Assembly (NCBI GenBank): GCA_043804925.1
Contig: JAZDIP010000058.1
Coordinates: 1-32,882, forward strand
Reading direction: 5' to 3'
Source of the DNA: ChocPot-Mid sp043804925
Lineage (GTDB): Bacteria; Bacteroidota; Ignavibacteria; Kapaibacteriales; UBA2268
DNA: 32,882 bases
How positions within the stretch are numbered: position 1 is the stretch's first letter; each line of letters begins with the position of its first letter. The notes under the pieces were generated by a model that saw nothing but the letters and a program-made list of their open reading frames with translations, was not told the DNA's origin and did no database searches. Shown in pieces: positions 6,749 to 15,686 of the stretch. The position numbers were made by a program, and so were the translations under genes.

Positions 6749-9550
6749 ATGTTTATAAAGAATTTTCTTTCGTTATTAATAATCGCATTATTATTAACAT
6801 TTACCGGCAACCTGTTTTCACAAAAGACTATACCGCCGGACCCAAGTATTAAAATCGGCAAGCTTTCAAATGGAATGACGTATTATATAAAATACAATTC
6901 CCGTCCGGAAAAACGAGCTGAGTTGAGATTAGCTGTCAAGGTTGGTTCGGTTGTTGAGGATGATGACCAAAAAGGTCTTGCCCATTTTTGTGAGCATATG
7001 GCATTTAACGGTACAAAAAGTTTTCCCAGACAAGAGCTTGTTAATTATGTAGAATCAATCGGTATGGGATTTGGTGCCGATTTGAATGCATATACCAGCT
7101 TTGACCAAACAGTATATATGCTGAAAGTACCGACAGATGACCATGAAAAGTTAATGAAGGGGCTTAAAATAATTGAAGAATGGGCTACATCGGTTTCTTA
7201 TGATGATTCCGAGATAGATAAGGAGAGGGGAGTTGTTTTGGAAGAAGAACGTATGTACAGGAGCGCGGAAAGCAGGGTGGAAAGAAAACATATGCCCGTT
7301 TCTTATTATAAGTCGAAATATGCAGAAAGGGATGTAATAGGGGATACAAATATTATTGCCAAAGCACCCTATTCAGTTTCAAGAAGGTTTTATTCTGATT
7401 GGTACAGACCGGATTTGATGGCAGTCTGTGTTGTTGGGGATATTGATGTAAACGAAATTGAAAAGATTTTGAAGGAAAATTTTTCAAATTACTCAAATCC
7501 TCCAAATGAGAGAAAACGTGAAGAGTATGCTATGCCATACCATGACCATTTGCTCGTATCTGTTGAAACAGATAAAGAATTGTCATTTCCAACTATTGAA
7601 TTTTCAATACTTCAAGACAGGATTGACAGAATCTTAATTGAAAATTCTAAAGAACTTGCAATACGCAGTCTGGCAAACAGCATTATTTATAAAAGATTAA
7701 GCGAGTACACAAGCAAACCAAATCCTCCTTTTCAGTTTGCATCCGTAAATTATTCGAGATATCTCGGTGATAAGGATTCCTTTAGTGGATTTGTTTATGC
7801 AAAGGGTGACAACGTTAATTATTCTCTTGAAATTTTATTGAAGGAAATTTTCAGAGCTAAACAAATGGGATTTACTGAAAGCGAACTCGAAAGAGTTAAA
7901 AGCGAAAATCTGCGATGGATGGAGAAAGCAGTTACTGAAAAAGACAAAACGGAATCGAACAGAATCGCTTCTCAAATGGTAAGTAATTTTCTTTACTCAT
8001 ATCCAATTCCAAGTCCGGAATATTCCTTTGACAATGCAAAAGAATTATATCCCCAAATAACATTAAAAGATATCAATCTTGCAATTAAAAATATGGTTAA
8101 GGATAATAGTGTTAAAATCATAATTTCAGCACCTGACAGGGCTGATGTGAAATTACCTACAAAGGAAAATATCACGGCGTTATATAATAAAATGAAAAAT
8201 GAAAAATACGAAAGTTATGTAGATTTTATTCCCGACAAACCGCTATTTGACAAAGAAGTAATCCCCGGGAAAATTGTAAATTCAAAAGTAAATTCTCTTA
8301 TGGATTTTAAGGAATTAGAACTATCCAACGGTGCAAAGGTTATTTTAAAGTCAACAGATTTCAAGAATGATGAAATAGTATTTTCTGCGAATAGTTATGG
8401 TGGTGCATCTCTTGTGTCTGACGATGTTTTTTACTCTGCCGAAAATGCCGCTTCGATAGTATCATCTTCAGGTATGGGACCTTATGATTATAATCAGCTA
8501 AAAAAATATATGTCCGGTAAAATTGCCTACATCAGTTCAGACATAAGCGACCAAACGGAATCAATGCGCGGGCAGGCATCTCCTAAAGATTTGGAGTTGT
8601 TATTTCAAATGCTCAATTTGAGATTTACCGAACCAAAGAAAGACAAAGAAGCATTTGAAGCTTACATTGAAAATATGATACAAAGTTATAAGGATTTTCA
8701 AAATGACCCTGATGCCGCATACTATGATACGATGACAGCTGTCATGTCTAATTACCATCCAAGATACGGATACCAGACAATGGAAAAAATCAATAAAATC
8801 AATTTGGATGATGCCATAAAGGTTTACAAGGAAAGATTTTCCGATGCTTCCGATTTCACATTCTATTTTATTGGTTCATTTAAATATGAAGAAATTGAGC
8901 CATTAGTTGAAAAGTATATTGCTTCTATGCCGGGTAAAGGGATTAAGGAAACATGGAAAGATGACGGATTAACAAGACCAAAAGAGAAATTCGTTAAAAA
9001 TGTTTATTCTGGGACAGAGTTCAAAAGCAGTATTTCATATCAGTATTACGGGGATTATGAGTATAATTATAAAAACAATATACTCTTATCAGCACTTAGA
9101 GAGGTTATGAACATACGTCTCCGTGAGGTAATTCGTGAAGATAAGGGCGGAACCTACGGTGCATATATGAGATTAAGTCCGATAAGAATACCTAAAGAGC
9201 AATACAGGGTTTCTATTGGATGGGGATGCTCTCCAGACAGGGTTGATGAACTTTCAGAAGCTTTGGAAAGTCTTATCAAAGAAGCACAGGGAAAACCTCT
9301 TGATAATTCCTATATACAGAAGTTTCAGGAATCCTCAAAAAGAGAGCTTGAAACAAATATGAAACAAAATTACTGGTGGTCATACCAAATTCAAAGTTTG
9401 ATGGAAAACAGGATGACTGAGGAAGACTTTGCTAATTATCTTGATTATGTGAATGCTATTACTGTAAATGATATACAGGAAGCTGCGAAGAAGTATTTGG
9501 TATTAGATAAATTTGGTAAATTCGTGCATTATCCTGAGAGTAAGAAGTAA
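6749..9550 (+). CDS. M16-family zinc metallopeptidase, exported
   Basis: A 933-residue two-lobe M16 (pitrilysin/insulinase-type) protease. A signal peptide (FLSLLIIALLLTFTGNLFSQ) is followed by the inverted zinc motif HFCEH (His79, Glu82, His83), with the third ligand at Glu159 in EIDKERGVVLEEER, 75 residues later as the family requires. The C-terminal lobe keeps the substrate-clamp residues (DKGGTYGAYM). Proteins of this type degrade peptides in the periplasm or at the cell surface. GGAG lies eight bases before the ATG. It is divergent from cydA and followed by two hairpins, so it is probably monocistronic. Confidence 0.93.
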   Translation: MFIKNFLSLLIIALLLTFTGNLFSQKTIPPDPSIKIGKLSNGMTYYIKYNSRPEKRAELRLAVKVGSVVEDDDQKGLAHFCEHMAFNGTKSFPRQELVNYVESIGMGFGADLNAYTSFDQTVYMLKVPTDDHEKLMKGLKIIEEWATSVSYDDSEIDKERGVVLEEERMYRSAESRVERKHMPVSYYKSKYAERDVIGDTNIIAKAPYSVSRRFYSDWYRPDLMAVCVVGDIDVNEIEKILKENFSNYSNPPNERKREEYAMPYHDHLLVSVETDKELSFPTIEFSILQDRIDRILIENSKELAIRSLANSIIYKRLSEYTSKPNPPFQFASVNYSRYLGDKDSFSGFVYAKGDNVNYSLEILLKEIFRAKQMGFTESELERVKSENLRWMEKAVTEKDKTESNRIASQMVSNFLYSYPIPSPEYSFDNAKELYPQITLKDINLAIKNMVKDNSVKIIISAPDRADVKLPTKENITALYNKMKNEKYESYVDFIPDKPLFDKEVIPGKIVNSKVNSLMDFKELELSNGAKVILKSTDFKNDEIVFSANSYGGASLVSDDVFYSAENAASIVSSSGMGPYDYNQLKKYMSGKIAYISSDISDQTESMRGQASPKDLELLFQMLNLRFTEPKKDKEAFEAYIENMIQSYKDFQNDPDAAYYDTMTAVMSNYHPRYGYQTMEKINKINLDDAIKVYKERFSDASDFTFYFIGSFKYEEIEPLVEKYIASMPGKGIKETWKDDGLTRPKEKFVKNVYSGTEFKSSISYQYYGDYEYNYKNNILLSALREVMNIRLREVIREDKGGTYGAYMRLSPIRIPKEQYRVSIGWGCSPDRVDELSEALESLIKEAQGKPLDNSYIQKFQESSKRELETNMKQNYWWSYQIQSLMENRMTEEDFANYLDYVNAITVNDIQEAAKKYLVLDKFGKFVHYPESKK

Positions 9551-9562
9551 GATATTTAACCG

Positions 9563-9595
9563 TTCTGTCAGTTGTTACAACTGACAGGAATTTTA
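9563..9595 (+). terminator. Intrinsic terminator-like hairpin after the M16 gene
   Basis: A perfect 10-bp stem, CTGTCAGTTG / CAACTGACAG (9565-9574 with 9578-9587), has a 3-base loop and is followed by a short T-run. It extends two pairs further if a wobble is allowed. It lies 12 bases after the stop codon. Confidence 0.65.
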
Positions 9596-9650
9596 AAGTC
9601 GATTAGTTTGGTTTAATCAAATAAACAGATGAAATTTTTTATCAATAAAT

Positions 9651-9682
9651 AGGGATGTCAAAAGGCGTCCCTTATTGTTTAT
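9651..9682 (+). terminator. Second hairpin downstream of the M16 gene
   Basis: AGGGATG (9651-9657) pairs with CGTCCCT (9666-9672), including one G-U pair, and is followed by TATTGTTT. It could be a backup terminator. The remaining 9683-9830 is AT-rich and without a gene. Confidence 0.4.
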
Positions 9683-9840
9683 GAGAATTGATAGTTATTT
9701 ACTAATTTTCTGAAGAAAATAAATTTTGGTAAAGTTTTTGAATTTGATTAATTTAAAATTAGTAAAATTAAGGTTCCTTATAATTTAGTTAAGTTCAAAT
9801 TTAAAAGATAATTTTAAAAAATAATTTATTGGAGGATAAT

Positions 9841-10218
9841 ATGGAAAACAAACAAAGACATGGTTGTGTGACAGCATGGTTAATACTAATGATAATTGCT
9901 AATTCATTAGTGGCAATTCTATATCTTTTTAATGGTGAGATGATATCTCAAAATCTTCCCGGAGGTATTTCTAATTCAATGTTAATTCTTTTAGCAATAA
10001 TTGGCATTTGCAATGTAGTGTTTTCTGTGTTTTTATTTCAATGGAAAAAATGGGCATTTTGGGGATTTATAATTAGCAGTTTAGTATCGTTTATTATTAA
10101 TCTAACCATTGGAATAGGAATAGGACAATCGGTTTTTGGATTAGTAGGAATAGCGATTTTGTATGGAGTATTGCAAATTAAAAAAGACAATGTTTCTGCA
10201 TGGAGTAATTTGGATTAG
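9841..10218 (+). CDS. Small integral membrane protein, 125 aa
   Basis: Four hydrophobic segments can be seen: AWLILMIIANSLVAILYL, SMLILLAIIGICNVVFSVFL, WAFWGFIISSLVSFIINL and VFGLVGIAILYGVL. The start is the ATG at 9841, set by GGAGG at 9831-9835; the in-frame TTG at 9829 overlaps this SD and is rejected. No enzymatic motif is seen and the function is unknown. It resembles generic small four-helix membrane proteins of Bacteroidota. It stands alone between the M16 gene terminators and a strong downstream hairpin. Confidence 0.75.
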   Translation: MENKQRHGCVTAWLILMIIANSLVAILYLFNGEMISQNLPGGISNSMLILLAIIGICNVVFSVFLFQWKKWAFWGFIISSLVSFIINLTIGIGIGQSVFGLVGIAILYGVLQIKKDNVSAWSNLD

Positions 10219-10255
10219 TCATAACTCCATTAAAAATTTTCTGATTGACCAATGC

Positions 10256-10324
10256 TCGATTCCTTTTCTTATAAGATAAACTTTCTCAAATTATCGATTT
10301 TCTTTTCTTATAAGATAAACTTTC
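10256..10324. repeat. Two direct repeats, ~38-bp period
   Basis: The 23-base unit beginning CTTTTCTTATAAGATAAAC occurs at 10263-10285 and again, identical, at 10302-10324. Both copies are preceded by TCGATT. The second copy runs into the palindrome at 10318-10350. Confidence 0.7.
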
Positions 10325-10354
10325 CGAAAGTTTCGAACTTTCGGAAAGTTTTTA
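10318..10354 (+). terminator. Strong intrinsic terminator hairpin
   Basis: AACTTTCCGAAAGTT (10318-10332) and AACTTTCGGAAAGTT (10336-10350) are perfect reverse complements around a TCG loop and run into a T-tract. Each arm is itself nearly palindromic (AACTTTC/GAAAGTT), so alternative small hairpins are possible. It most likely ends the transcript of the small membrane protein. Confidence 0.75.
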
Positions 10355-10426
10355 CGCAGTATTTCTTTATTTCAAACAAATTGCTTATTTTAATAGGATT
10401 ATTGAAAATTAAGCTTTTTAAGTGGA

Positions 10427-11563
10427 ATGAATGAATTGATCAGACTTCGCCGTGAATTGCATAAAATTGCAGAACTATCCGGAATGGAGAAAAAAACATC
10501 ACTATATATTATTGATAATTTAAAGAAGACAAATCCGAATAAAATTATCAAAGGTATTGGCGGTTTTGGTGTTGCCGCAGAATATTTAGGGAAGAATGCA
10601 TACAAAACAATTCTTCTCCGGGCTGACCTTGATGCATTGCCAATTAACGAAACTAATAAAACTGATTATACAAGCCAAAACAAATCAGTTTCGCATAAAT
10701 GCGGCCATGACGGTCACATGACCATTCTACTGGGCTTGGCAAAAAGACTTAACAAGTTAATAAAAGAGCTTAATTGCCGGGTGATACTATTATTTCAGCC
10801 AGCTGAAGAAACAGCCGAAGGTGCTTTAGCTGTTATAAATGATGAAAAGTTTAAAAAGTTCAAGCCCGATTTTATATTTGGTTTACACAATCTACCGGGA
10901 TTTCCAATCGGTAGCATCATTCAAAAAAAGAGTGTTTTTTCATCAGCTTCAAAAGGGCTGTGCATAAAATTAGAAGGGATGACATCCCATGCCGCTCACC
11001 CTGAAAACGGCAATAGTCCATTAATAGCTATGATTAGCATTCTGCAGGGATTAATCACTTTGCCATCCTTGCATACTAAACTTGGAAGTGCTGCAAATAT
11101 CACAATTATTCATGCAAGATTAGGTGAAATTGCTTTTGGTACTTACCCCGGTGAAGCAGAGATTATGGCTACTTTCCGTTCCCATTCAAACTCAGATATG
11201 GAATTATTGAGTAAAAAAGCTGAAAAAATGGTTAGTGGTATTGCTAAAACATACAATTTAAAACTTGAAATGAAGTGGCTTGAAATATTTCCTTCAACAA
11301 TTAATGATGATTATTGTAATGATATTATTATCAATTCTGCGAAATATCTTAATAAAGAAATAATCAATCCATCAGAACCTTTACCATGGTCTGAAGATTT
11401 TGGATGGTATCTGCAAAAATATAAAGGAGCGTTTTTTGGGATTGGTTCAGGAGTAGAACATCCTCAGCTTCATAATTCGGATTATGATTTCCCTGATGAA
11501 ATAATTGAAACCGGGATTGATATGTTCGAACAAATAATAATGAACACAGTAAAAGGATTTTAA
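10427..11563 (+). CDS. M20-family (M20D) metal-dependent amidohydrolase
   Basis: A 378-residue cytosolic enzyme. The M20D core is clear: RADLDALPI (65-73), the CGHDGHM metal site (Cys92, His94), the catalytic Glu pair PAEETAEGA (127-128), His154 in GLHNLPG, and the C-terminal HPQLHNSDYDFPD. Family members remove acyl groups from N-acyl amino acids, amino-acid conjugates or N-acetyl-diaminopimelate. The length matches the family. The gene is followed two bases later by an alanine-racemase-like gene, which strongly suggests a shared pathway for modified or D-amino acids. The SD is weak (GTGGA). The exact substrate cannot be told from sequence. Confidence 0.88.
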   Translation: MNELIRLRRELHKIAELSGMEKKTSLYIIDNLKKTNPNKIIKGIGGFGVAAEYLGKNAYKTILLRADLDALPINETNKTDYTSQNKSVSHKCGHDGHMTILLGLAKRLNKLIKELNCRVILLFQPAEETAEGALAVINDEKFKKFKPDFIFGLHNLPGFPIGSIIQKKSVFSSASKGLCIKLEGMTSHAAHPENGNSPLIAMISILQGLITLPSLHTKLGSAANITIIHARLGEIAFGTYPGEAEIMATFRSHSNSDMELLSKKAEKMVSGIAKTYNLKLEMKWLEIFPSTINDDYCNDIIINSAKYLNKEIINPSEPLPWSEDFGWYLQKYKGAFFGIGSGVEHPQLHNSDYDFPDEIIETGIDMFEQIIMNTVKGF

Positions 11564-11565
11564 AA

Positions 11566-12720
11566 ATGGTTCCCGTATCTCATATAGAATTGAATCTAAA
11601 GGCATTAAAACAAAACATCACTTATTTAAAAAATCGAATAGGAAATTCAGTTTTTGTTTCGGTTATTAAAGGCAATGCATACGGGCATGGAATCGAATAT
11701 TATCTTCCACTTGCTGAAGAATGTGGAGTTAAATATTTTGCAATATCTGATAGTACTGAAGCAGAGAGAGCGTTCAAGGTTAAGAAGAAGGAAACAAAAT
11801 TAATTATTTTAAATGCTATTGACAATAAAGATTTGGACTTTGCTATTGAAAAAGAGATTGGATATTATGTATTTAACTTTGACAGACTCTACAGTACAGT
11901 TGAAGTGGCAAAAAAAATAAATAAAAAAGCTAAAATTCACATCGAGCTTGAAACAGGATTAAACAGAACAGGATTTTCAAAAGATGAAATAAAGAAAGTT
12001 ATTGAAATTATTGGCAAAAACCGTGAATATTTTCATATTGAAGGTGTATGTACACATTTTGCCGGTGCTGAAAGCATAGCTAATTATCTCAGGATTCAAA
12101 ATCAAAAAGAACTATTTAAGGAAATTAAGTTTCTTCTTGAAGAAAATAACATCAAACCTGATTTCTATCATTCAGCGTGTTCTGCCGCCGCATTAACTTA
12201 TCCTGATACTACTATGGATATGGTTCGATTTGGTATTGCCCAATATGGGTTTTGGCCCAGCAAAGAAACGAGAATGTATAATCTATTATCGGATAAAGCT
12301 GATTTTACTCGAGACCCATTGAATAGAGTTTTATCATGGAAAAGCAAAGTAATTTCAATTAAACATGTTCCGGCAGGAGAATTTATTGGTTATGGGAATA
12401 ATTACTTAGCAAACACAAATATGCGGATTGCTATTATACCAATTGGGTATTACCATGGTTATAGCAGAAGTTTGAGTAATCTGGGGTATGTCTTGATAAA
12501 AAATTCCAAAGCTCCTGTTGTCGGTATGGTAAATATGAATATGCTGATTGTTGATGTAACGCATATCAAAGATGTGATAATTGAAGATGAGGTCGTATTA
12601 ATTGGAAAACAGGGAAAACATTCAATCACGATAGCTTCTTTTGCAGAGCTTTCAAATTATGTTAATTATGAATTACTTGTCCGCCTGCCTTATGAAATAC
12701 CAAGAGTTGTAATAAGATAA
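11566..12720 (+). CDS. Alanine racemase-like PLP enzyme (fold type III)
   Basis: 384 residues. The PLP lysine is Lys35 in SVIKGNAYGHG, and the second catalytic base is Tyr276 in FIGYGNNY. ETGLNRTGF, RFGIAQYG and IPIGYYHGYSRSLSNLG are the usual family blocks. The conserved CMDQ-type substrate-site block reads NMNM (323-326), so the usual Asp is Asn325, which may shift substrate preference. It follows the M20 gene by two bases in one operon. It could make D-Ala for peptidoglycan or be a broader amino-acid racemase working with the amidohydrolase. I withhold the alr symbol because of the substitution and context. Confidence 0.85.
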   Translation: MVPVSHIELNLKALKQNITYLKNRIGNSVFVSVIKGNAYGHGIEYYLPLAEECGVKYFAISDSTEAERAFKVKKKETKLIILNAIDNKDLDFAIEKEIGYYVFNFDRLYSTVEVAKKINKKAKIHIELETGLNRTGFSKDEIKKVIEIIGKNREYFHIEGVCTHFAGAESIANYLRIQNQKELFKEIKFLLEENNIKPDFYHSACSAAALTYPDTTMDMVRFGIAQYGFWPSKETRMYNLLSDKADFTRDPLNRVLSWKSKVISIKHVPAGEFIGYGNNYLANTNMRIAIIPIGYYHGYSRSLSNLGYVLIKNSKAPVVGMVNMNMLIVDVTHIKDVIIEDEVVLIGKQGKHSITIASFAELSNYVNYELLVRLPYEIPRVVIR

Positions 12721-12839
12721 TCGTATTTAATAAAATTGTAACAGAAGTTTAGCTTAGAATAAAAAATAAAATATTTTCTCCTAATATTCGTAATTTATTC
12801 GTTCACAGTAGTTTATTTTTAACAAATCAAAGATTAATT

Positions 12840-13280
12840 ATGGCAAGAGTAAGCACATATTTGAATTTTCCCCGCAATACGCAGGAAGCTTTCAATTTTT
12901 ATAAATCTATATTTGGCGGCGATTTTTCAGGAGGCGGAGTAGCACATTTCAGCGATATACCTCCAATGGAAGGTGCTCCTGCAATGGCAGAAGAAGATAA
13001 AAATTTGGTAATGCATATACAGTTGGATATTTTGGGTGGTCATGTCCTTATGGGGACAGATGCACCTGAATCAATGGGATTTAAGGTAAATCAGGGTAAT
13101 AATGTTTATATAAACCTTGAACCTGATTCACAAGAAGAAACAAAGAGATTGTTTGAAGCTCTTTCGGCAGGCGGTAAAGTTGAAATGGAGCTTCAGGATA
13201 TGTTCTGGGGTGCATATTATGGCAGTTGTACCGATAAATTTGGTATTCAATGGATGTTTAACTGTGCGGAGGAAAAATAA
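12840..13280 (+). CDS. VOC-family protein (PhnB-like/glyoxalase fold)
   Basis: A 146-residue protein with the PhnB-like pattern: STYLNFPRNTQEAFNFYKSIFGG at the N-terminus, MHIQLDILGGHVLMGTDAPE in the middle and FWGAYYGSCTDKFGIQW at the end. Such proteins have paired beta-alpha-beta-beta-beta modules and are often of unknown substrate. The stop is followed two bases later by the SRPBCC gene, and VOC and AHSA1-type genes are often neighbours. The start lacks a clear SD but begins at the family N-terminus. Confidence 0.88.
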   Translation: MARVSTYLNFPRNTQEAFNFYKSIFGGDFSGGGVAHFSDIPPMEGAPAMAEEDKNLVMHIQLDILGGHVLMGTDAPESMGFKVNQGNNVYINLEPDSQEETKRLFEALSAGGKVEMELQDMFWGAYYGSCTDKFGIQWMFNCAEEK

Positions 13281-13282
13281 TA

Positions 13283-14137
13283 ATGTCAGTAAAAAGAGAA
13301 TACAAAATTGAAATTTTTGCCAATGCACAAATGGTTTGGTTTGCACTTTGGGATGATGTACATTATAGAAAATGGACAAGTGTCTTCAATGAAGGAAGTT
13401 ATGTGAAAACAGACAACTGGAAAGAAGGCAGCACAGTTCACTTTTTAGACCCTGAAGGAAACGGAATGTACAGCATTATCACAGAGAATAAACCATTTGA
13501 AAAAATGACTTTTACTCATAAGGGTGAGATTAAAAATTTCCTGGAACAACCGGTTAATGAAAAAACAGAGCAGTAGGTAAACGGAATTGAAAGTTATACT
13601 TTGACCGAAAACAACGGTATAACAAATCTCCTGGTAGAAGTCAATTTACCTGAAGATTTCGTTGAATTTACAGACAAAACCTTTCCAACCGGGTTGCGAA
13701 TTGTCAAGGAATCAGCCGAAAACTTTTGCATTATCGTTCAAACCGGTGTGAAAGCACCAGCAGATGTTGTTTGGGAAAAGTGGAATAATCCTGACGATGT
13801 TATAGGATGGAATTTTGCTTCAGACGACTGGTGCTGTCCTAAAGCTGAAAACGACCTAAGAATAGGCGGAAAATTTTCTTACAGAATGGAAGCAAAGGAT
13901 GGTAGTGGCGGGTTTGACTTCGGAGGTGTTTATAGAATCATTGCCATAAACCAATTCATTGAATACATTATGGCAGACGGAAGAATAGTGAAAATTTACT
14001 TTGAATACGATAATAATCATACTAATATTACTATTACTTTTTCACCTGAGAATATTAATTCATTTGATTTGCAAAGGTATGGCTGGCAATCAATTTTGAA
14101 TAATTTTAAGAAATATGTAGAAGCTGAGAAATCTTAA
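13283..14137 (+). pseudogene. Tandem SRPBCC (AHSA1-like) gene interrupted by an in-frame TAG
   Basis: Two AHSA1/START-like domains lie in one frame. Domain 1 starts MSVKREYKIEIFANAQMVW and runs to EKTEQ, then TAG (13574-13576), then continues in the same frame with VNGIESYTLTENNG, which is the expected second half of domain 1. Domain 2 begins near 13720 (VQTGVKAPADVVWEKWN) and ends in GWQSILNNFKKYVE. Related proteins have a Trp at the TAG position (as I recall the family), so one TGG-to-TAG change explains the break. No frameshift is needed. The gene could be a young pseudogene, a readthrough product, two split proteins or a base-call error. If intact it would encode 284 residues. Confidence 0.8.
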
Positions 14138-14174
14138 TAATTGTTTTCCAAAATATTTGCATTTAATCTACCTT

Positions 14175-15356
14175 TTACTTCGGAGTGGATTTGAATCCTG
14201 ATATTTTATTAATGATTACTGCAATTGCTCCGTCACCGGTAACATTGCAGGCAGTCCCGAAACTATCTATTGCGATATAGACTGCAATCATCAGGGCTAT
14301 AGATTGTTCATTGAATCCTAATACAGATTGCAATATTGCTACTGCCGCCATTATAGCTCCACCGGGAACACCGGGTGCCGCTACCATCGTGATACCTAAA
14401 AGAAAAATAAATCCAATATATGTCGTGAAATCTAAGGGAACTCCCTGCATCATGAGTATAGCCATTGACATTCCCGTAATTTTCATAGTACTGCCTGATA
14501 AATGTATTGTCGCACAAAGAGGAATACAAAATTCTGCAATTCCGCTATCAACTCCATTGATTTTTGTCTGCTCCAAAGTAACCGGAATTGTTGCGGCAGA
14601 TGAAGAAGTACCCATTGCTGTCATATAGGCAGGCAACATATTCTTCAATAGCACAAGGGGATTTCTTTTTGATATAATTCCTGCCACTGCGAATTGAATT
14701 ATAAGTAGAACATATGATAAAAGAATAACAAAAATTATAACTTTCCCAAATTCTGACATTAATTCAAAAGCTTCACCTGAGTATGACATATTCAAAAATA
14801 TTCCAAAAATGAAAAGAGGCAAAAATGGAATTATAACAGCACTGATTAATTTTTCGATTATCTCCTTAAATTCAGTGAAGGCATTTTTCATAACATTGCC
14901 TTTGATTTGCGATATTCCAATTCCAACCACAAAGGCAATAATTAAAGCACTCATAACATCGAGTAGTGGAGGCATCCCAATTGTAAAATATGGTTTCAAA
15001 CTGACGGAAACTTCTTTAGTTGAAGATAATAATCCGGTATTTGCCGTATCAATAATCATCGGAAGAATTGTCTCACCTGTAAAGAATGTGAAGAAGCCGG
15101 AGAAGAGTGTAGACCCGTATGCAAATATAACTGTCAATATCAAGAGTTTTCCGGCGGTTTTACCCAATTCAGCAATACCGCTAATGATAAGCCCTAAAAT
15201 TATTAATGGAATACTGAATCCTAAAAAGTTGGAAAACAAGCTGTTAAAAGTTGCAAAAATTCTGACTATATATTCAGGAGCAACGTAGCCCAAAGCGACT
15301 CCAAAAATGATTGCTGCTATTACTTTAGGCAATAATCCACTAAAAAATGATTTCAT
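14175..15356 (-). CDS. Dicarboxylate/amino acid:cation symporter (DAACS/SDF family)
   Basis: A 393-residue multi-span membrane protein. It carries the serine-rich reentrant-loop motif GTSSSAATIP, the LSGSTM segment in the place of the usual NMDGT, and DSFGTACNVTGDGAIAVI near the end, which matches the family's Asp/Thr/Asn substrate and sodium site. It should import a dicarboxylate or amino acid with sodium or protons. The length is slightly short of GltP/DctA (about 420) but complete at both ends. GGGAAA precedes the ATG. It converges with the SRPBCC gene and appears monocistronic. Confidence 0.92.
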   Translation of the reverse strand: MKSFFSGLLPKVIAAIIFGVALGYVAPEYIVRIFATFNSLFSNFLGFSIPLIILGLIISGIAELGKTAGKLLILTVIFAYGSTLFSGFFTFFTGETILPMIIDTANTGLLSSTKEVSVSLKPYFTIGMPPLLDVMSALIIAFVVGIGISQIKGNVMKNAFTEFKEIIEKLISAVIIPFLPLFIFGIFLNMSYSGEAFELMSEFGKVIIFVILLSYVLLIIQFAVAGIISKRNPLVLLKNMLPAYMTAMGTSSSAATIPVTLEQTKINGVDSGIAEFCIPLCATIHLSGSTMKITGMSMAILMMQGVPLDFTTYIGFIFLLGITMVAAPGVPGGAIMAAVAILQSVLGFNEQSIALMIAVYIAIDSFGTACNVTGDGAIAVIINKISGFKSTPK

Positions 15357-15459
15357 AATTTCCCAATTTTGTAAATTAAATATTTAACCGATATTCTCAG
15401 TCTATCTAAAAATAACAAAATTTTGGGAAATAATGGAATTATTGGAAATAATTAAAAGT

Positions 15460-15506
15460 GTATACATCCCCACAGGTAATCCCGAAACATCGAACCTCAC
15501 TCCCTG
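15460..15506 (-). pseudogene. Relic of a T9SS sorting-domain C-terminus
   Basis: On the minus strand this encodes QGVRFDVSGLPVGMYT, almost the same as GQGVRFDVSGLPVGMYF in the gene at 16772-17857. No intact gene surrounds it. The remaining parts of the 15357-15686 spacer hold nothing I can support; a 23-codon open stretch at 15508-15579 (MTDFVIVTDDMSKAV) may be a further fragment. Confidence 0.55.
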
Positions 15507-15686
15507 TAATGACAGATTTTGTGATTGTCACTGATGATATGAGTAAAGCGGTAATTGATGAGAAAAAAAGAAATTCTTGATATCGTCAATGTTTTATTGA
15601 ATTTAATGTAATTGAAATGAAGATTTAATTTTTCCCATTCCAATATTTTTCATATTTTACTATATTAAACATTAGCATTTATTAGA

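Noticed and set aside
9829..9840. Upstream TTG start of the small membrane protein
   Set aside because: The TTG overlaps the GGAGG that serves the ATG at 9841.
14809..15288. 159-aa open frame opposite the symporter gene
   Set aside because: Antisense shadow of a membrane protein; composition follows from the reverse strand.
15508..15579. 23-codon frame starting MTDFVIVTDD
   Set aside because: Too short, no SD and adjacent to a T9SS relic; perhaps a fragment, not a gene.
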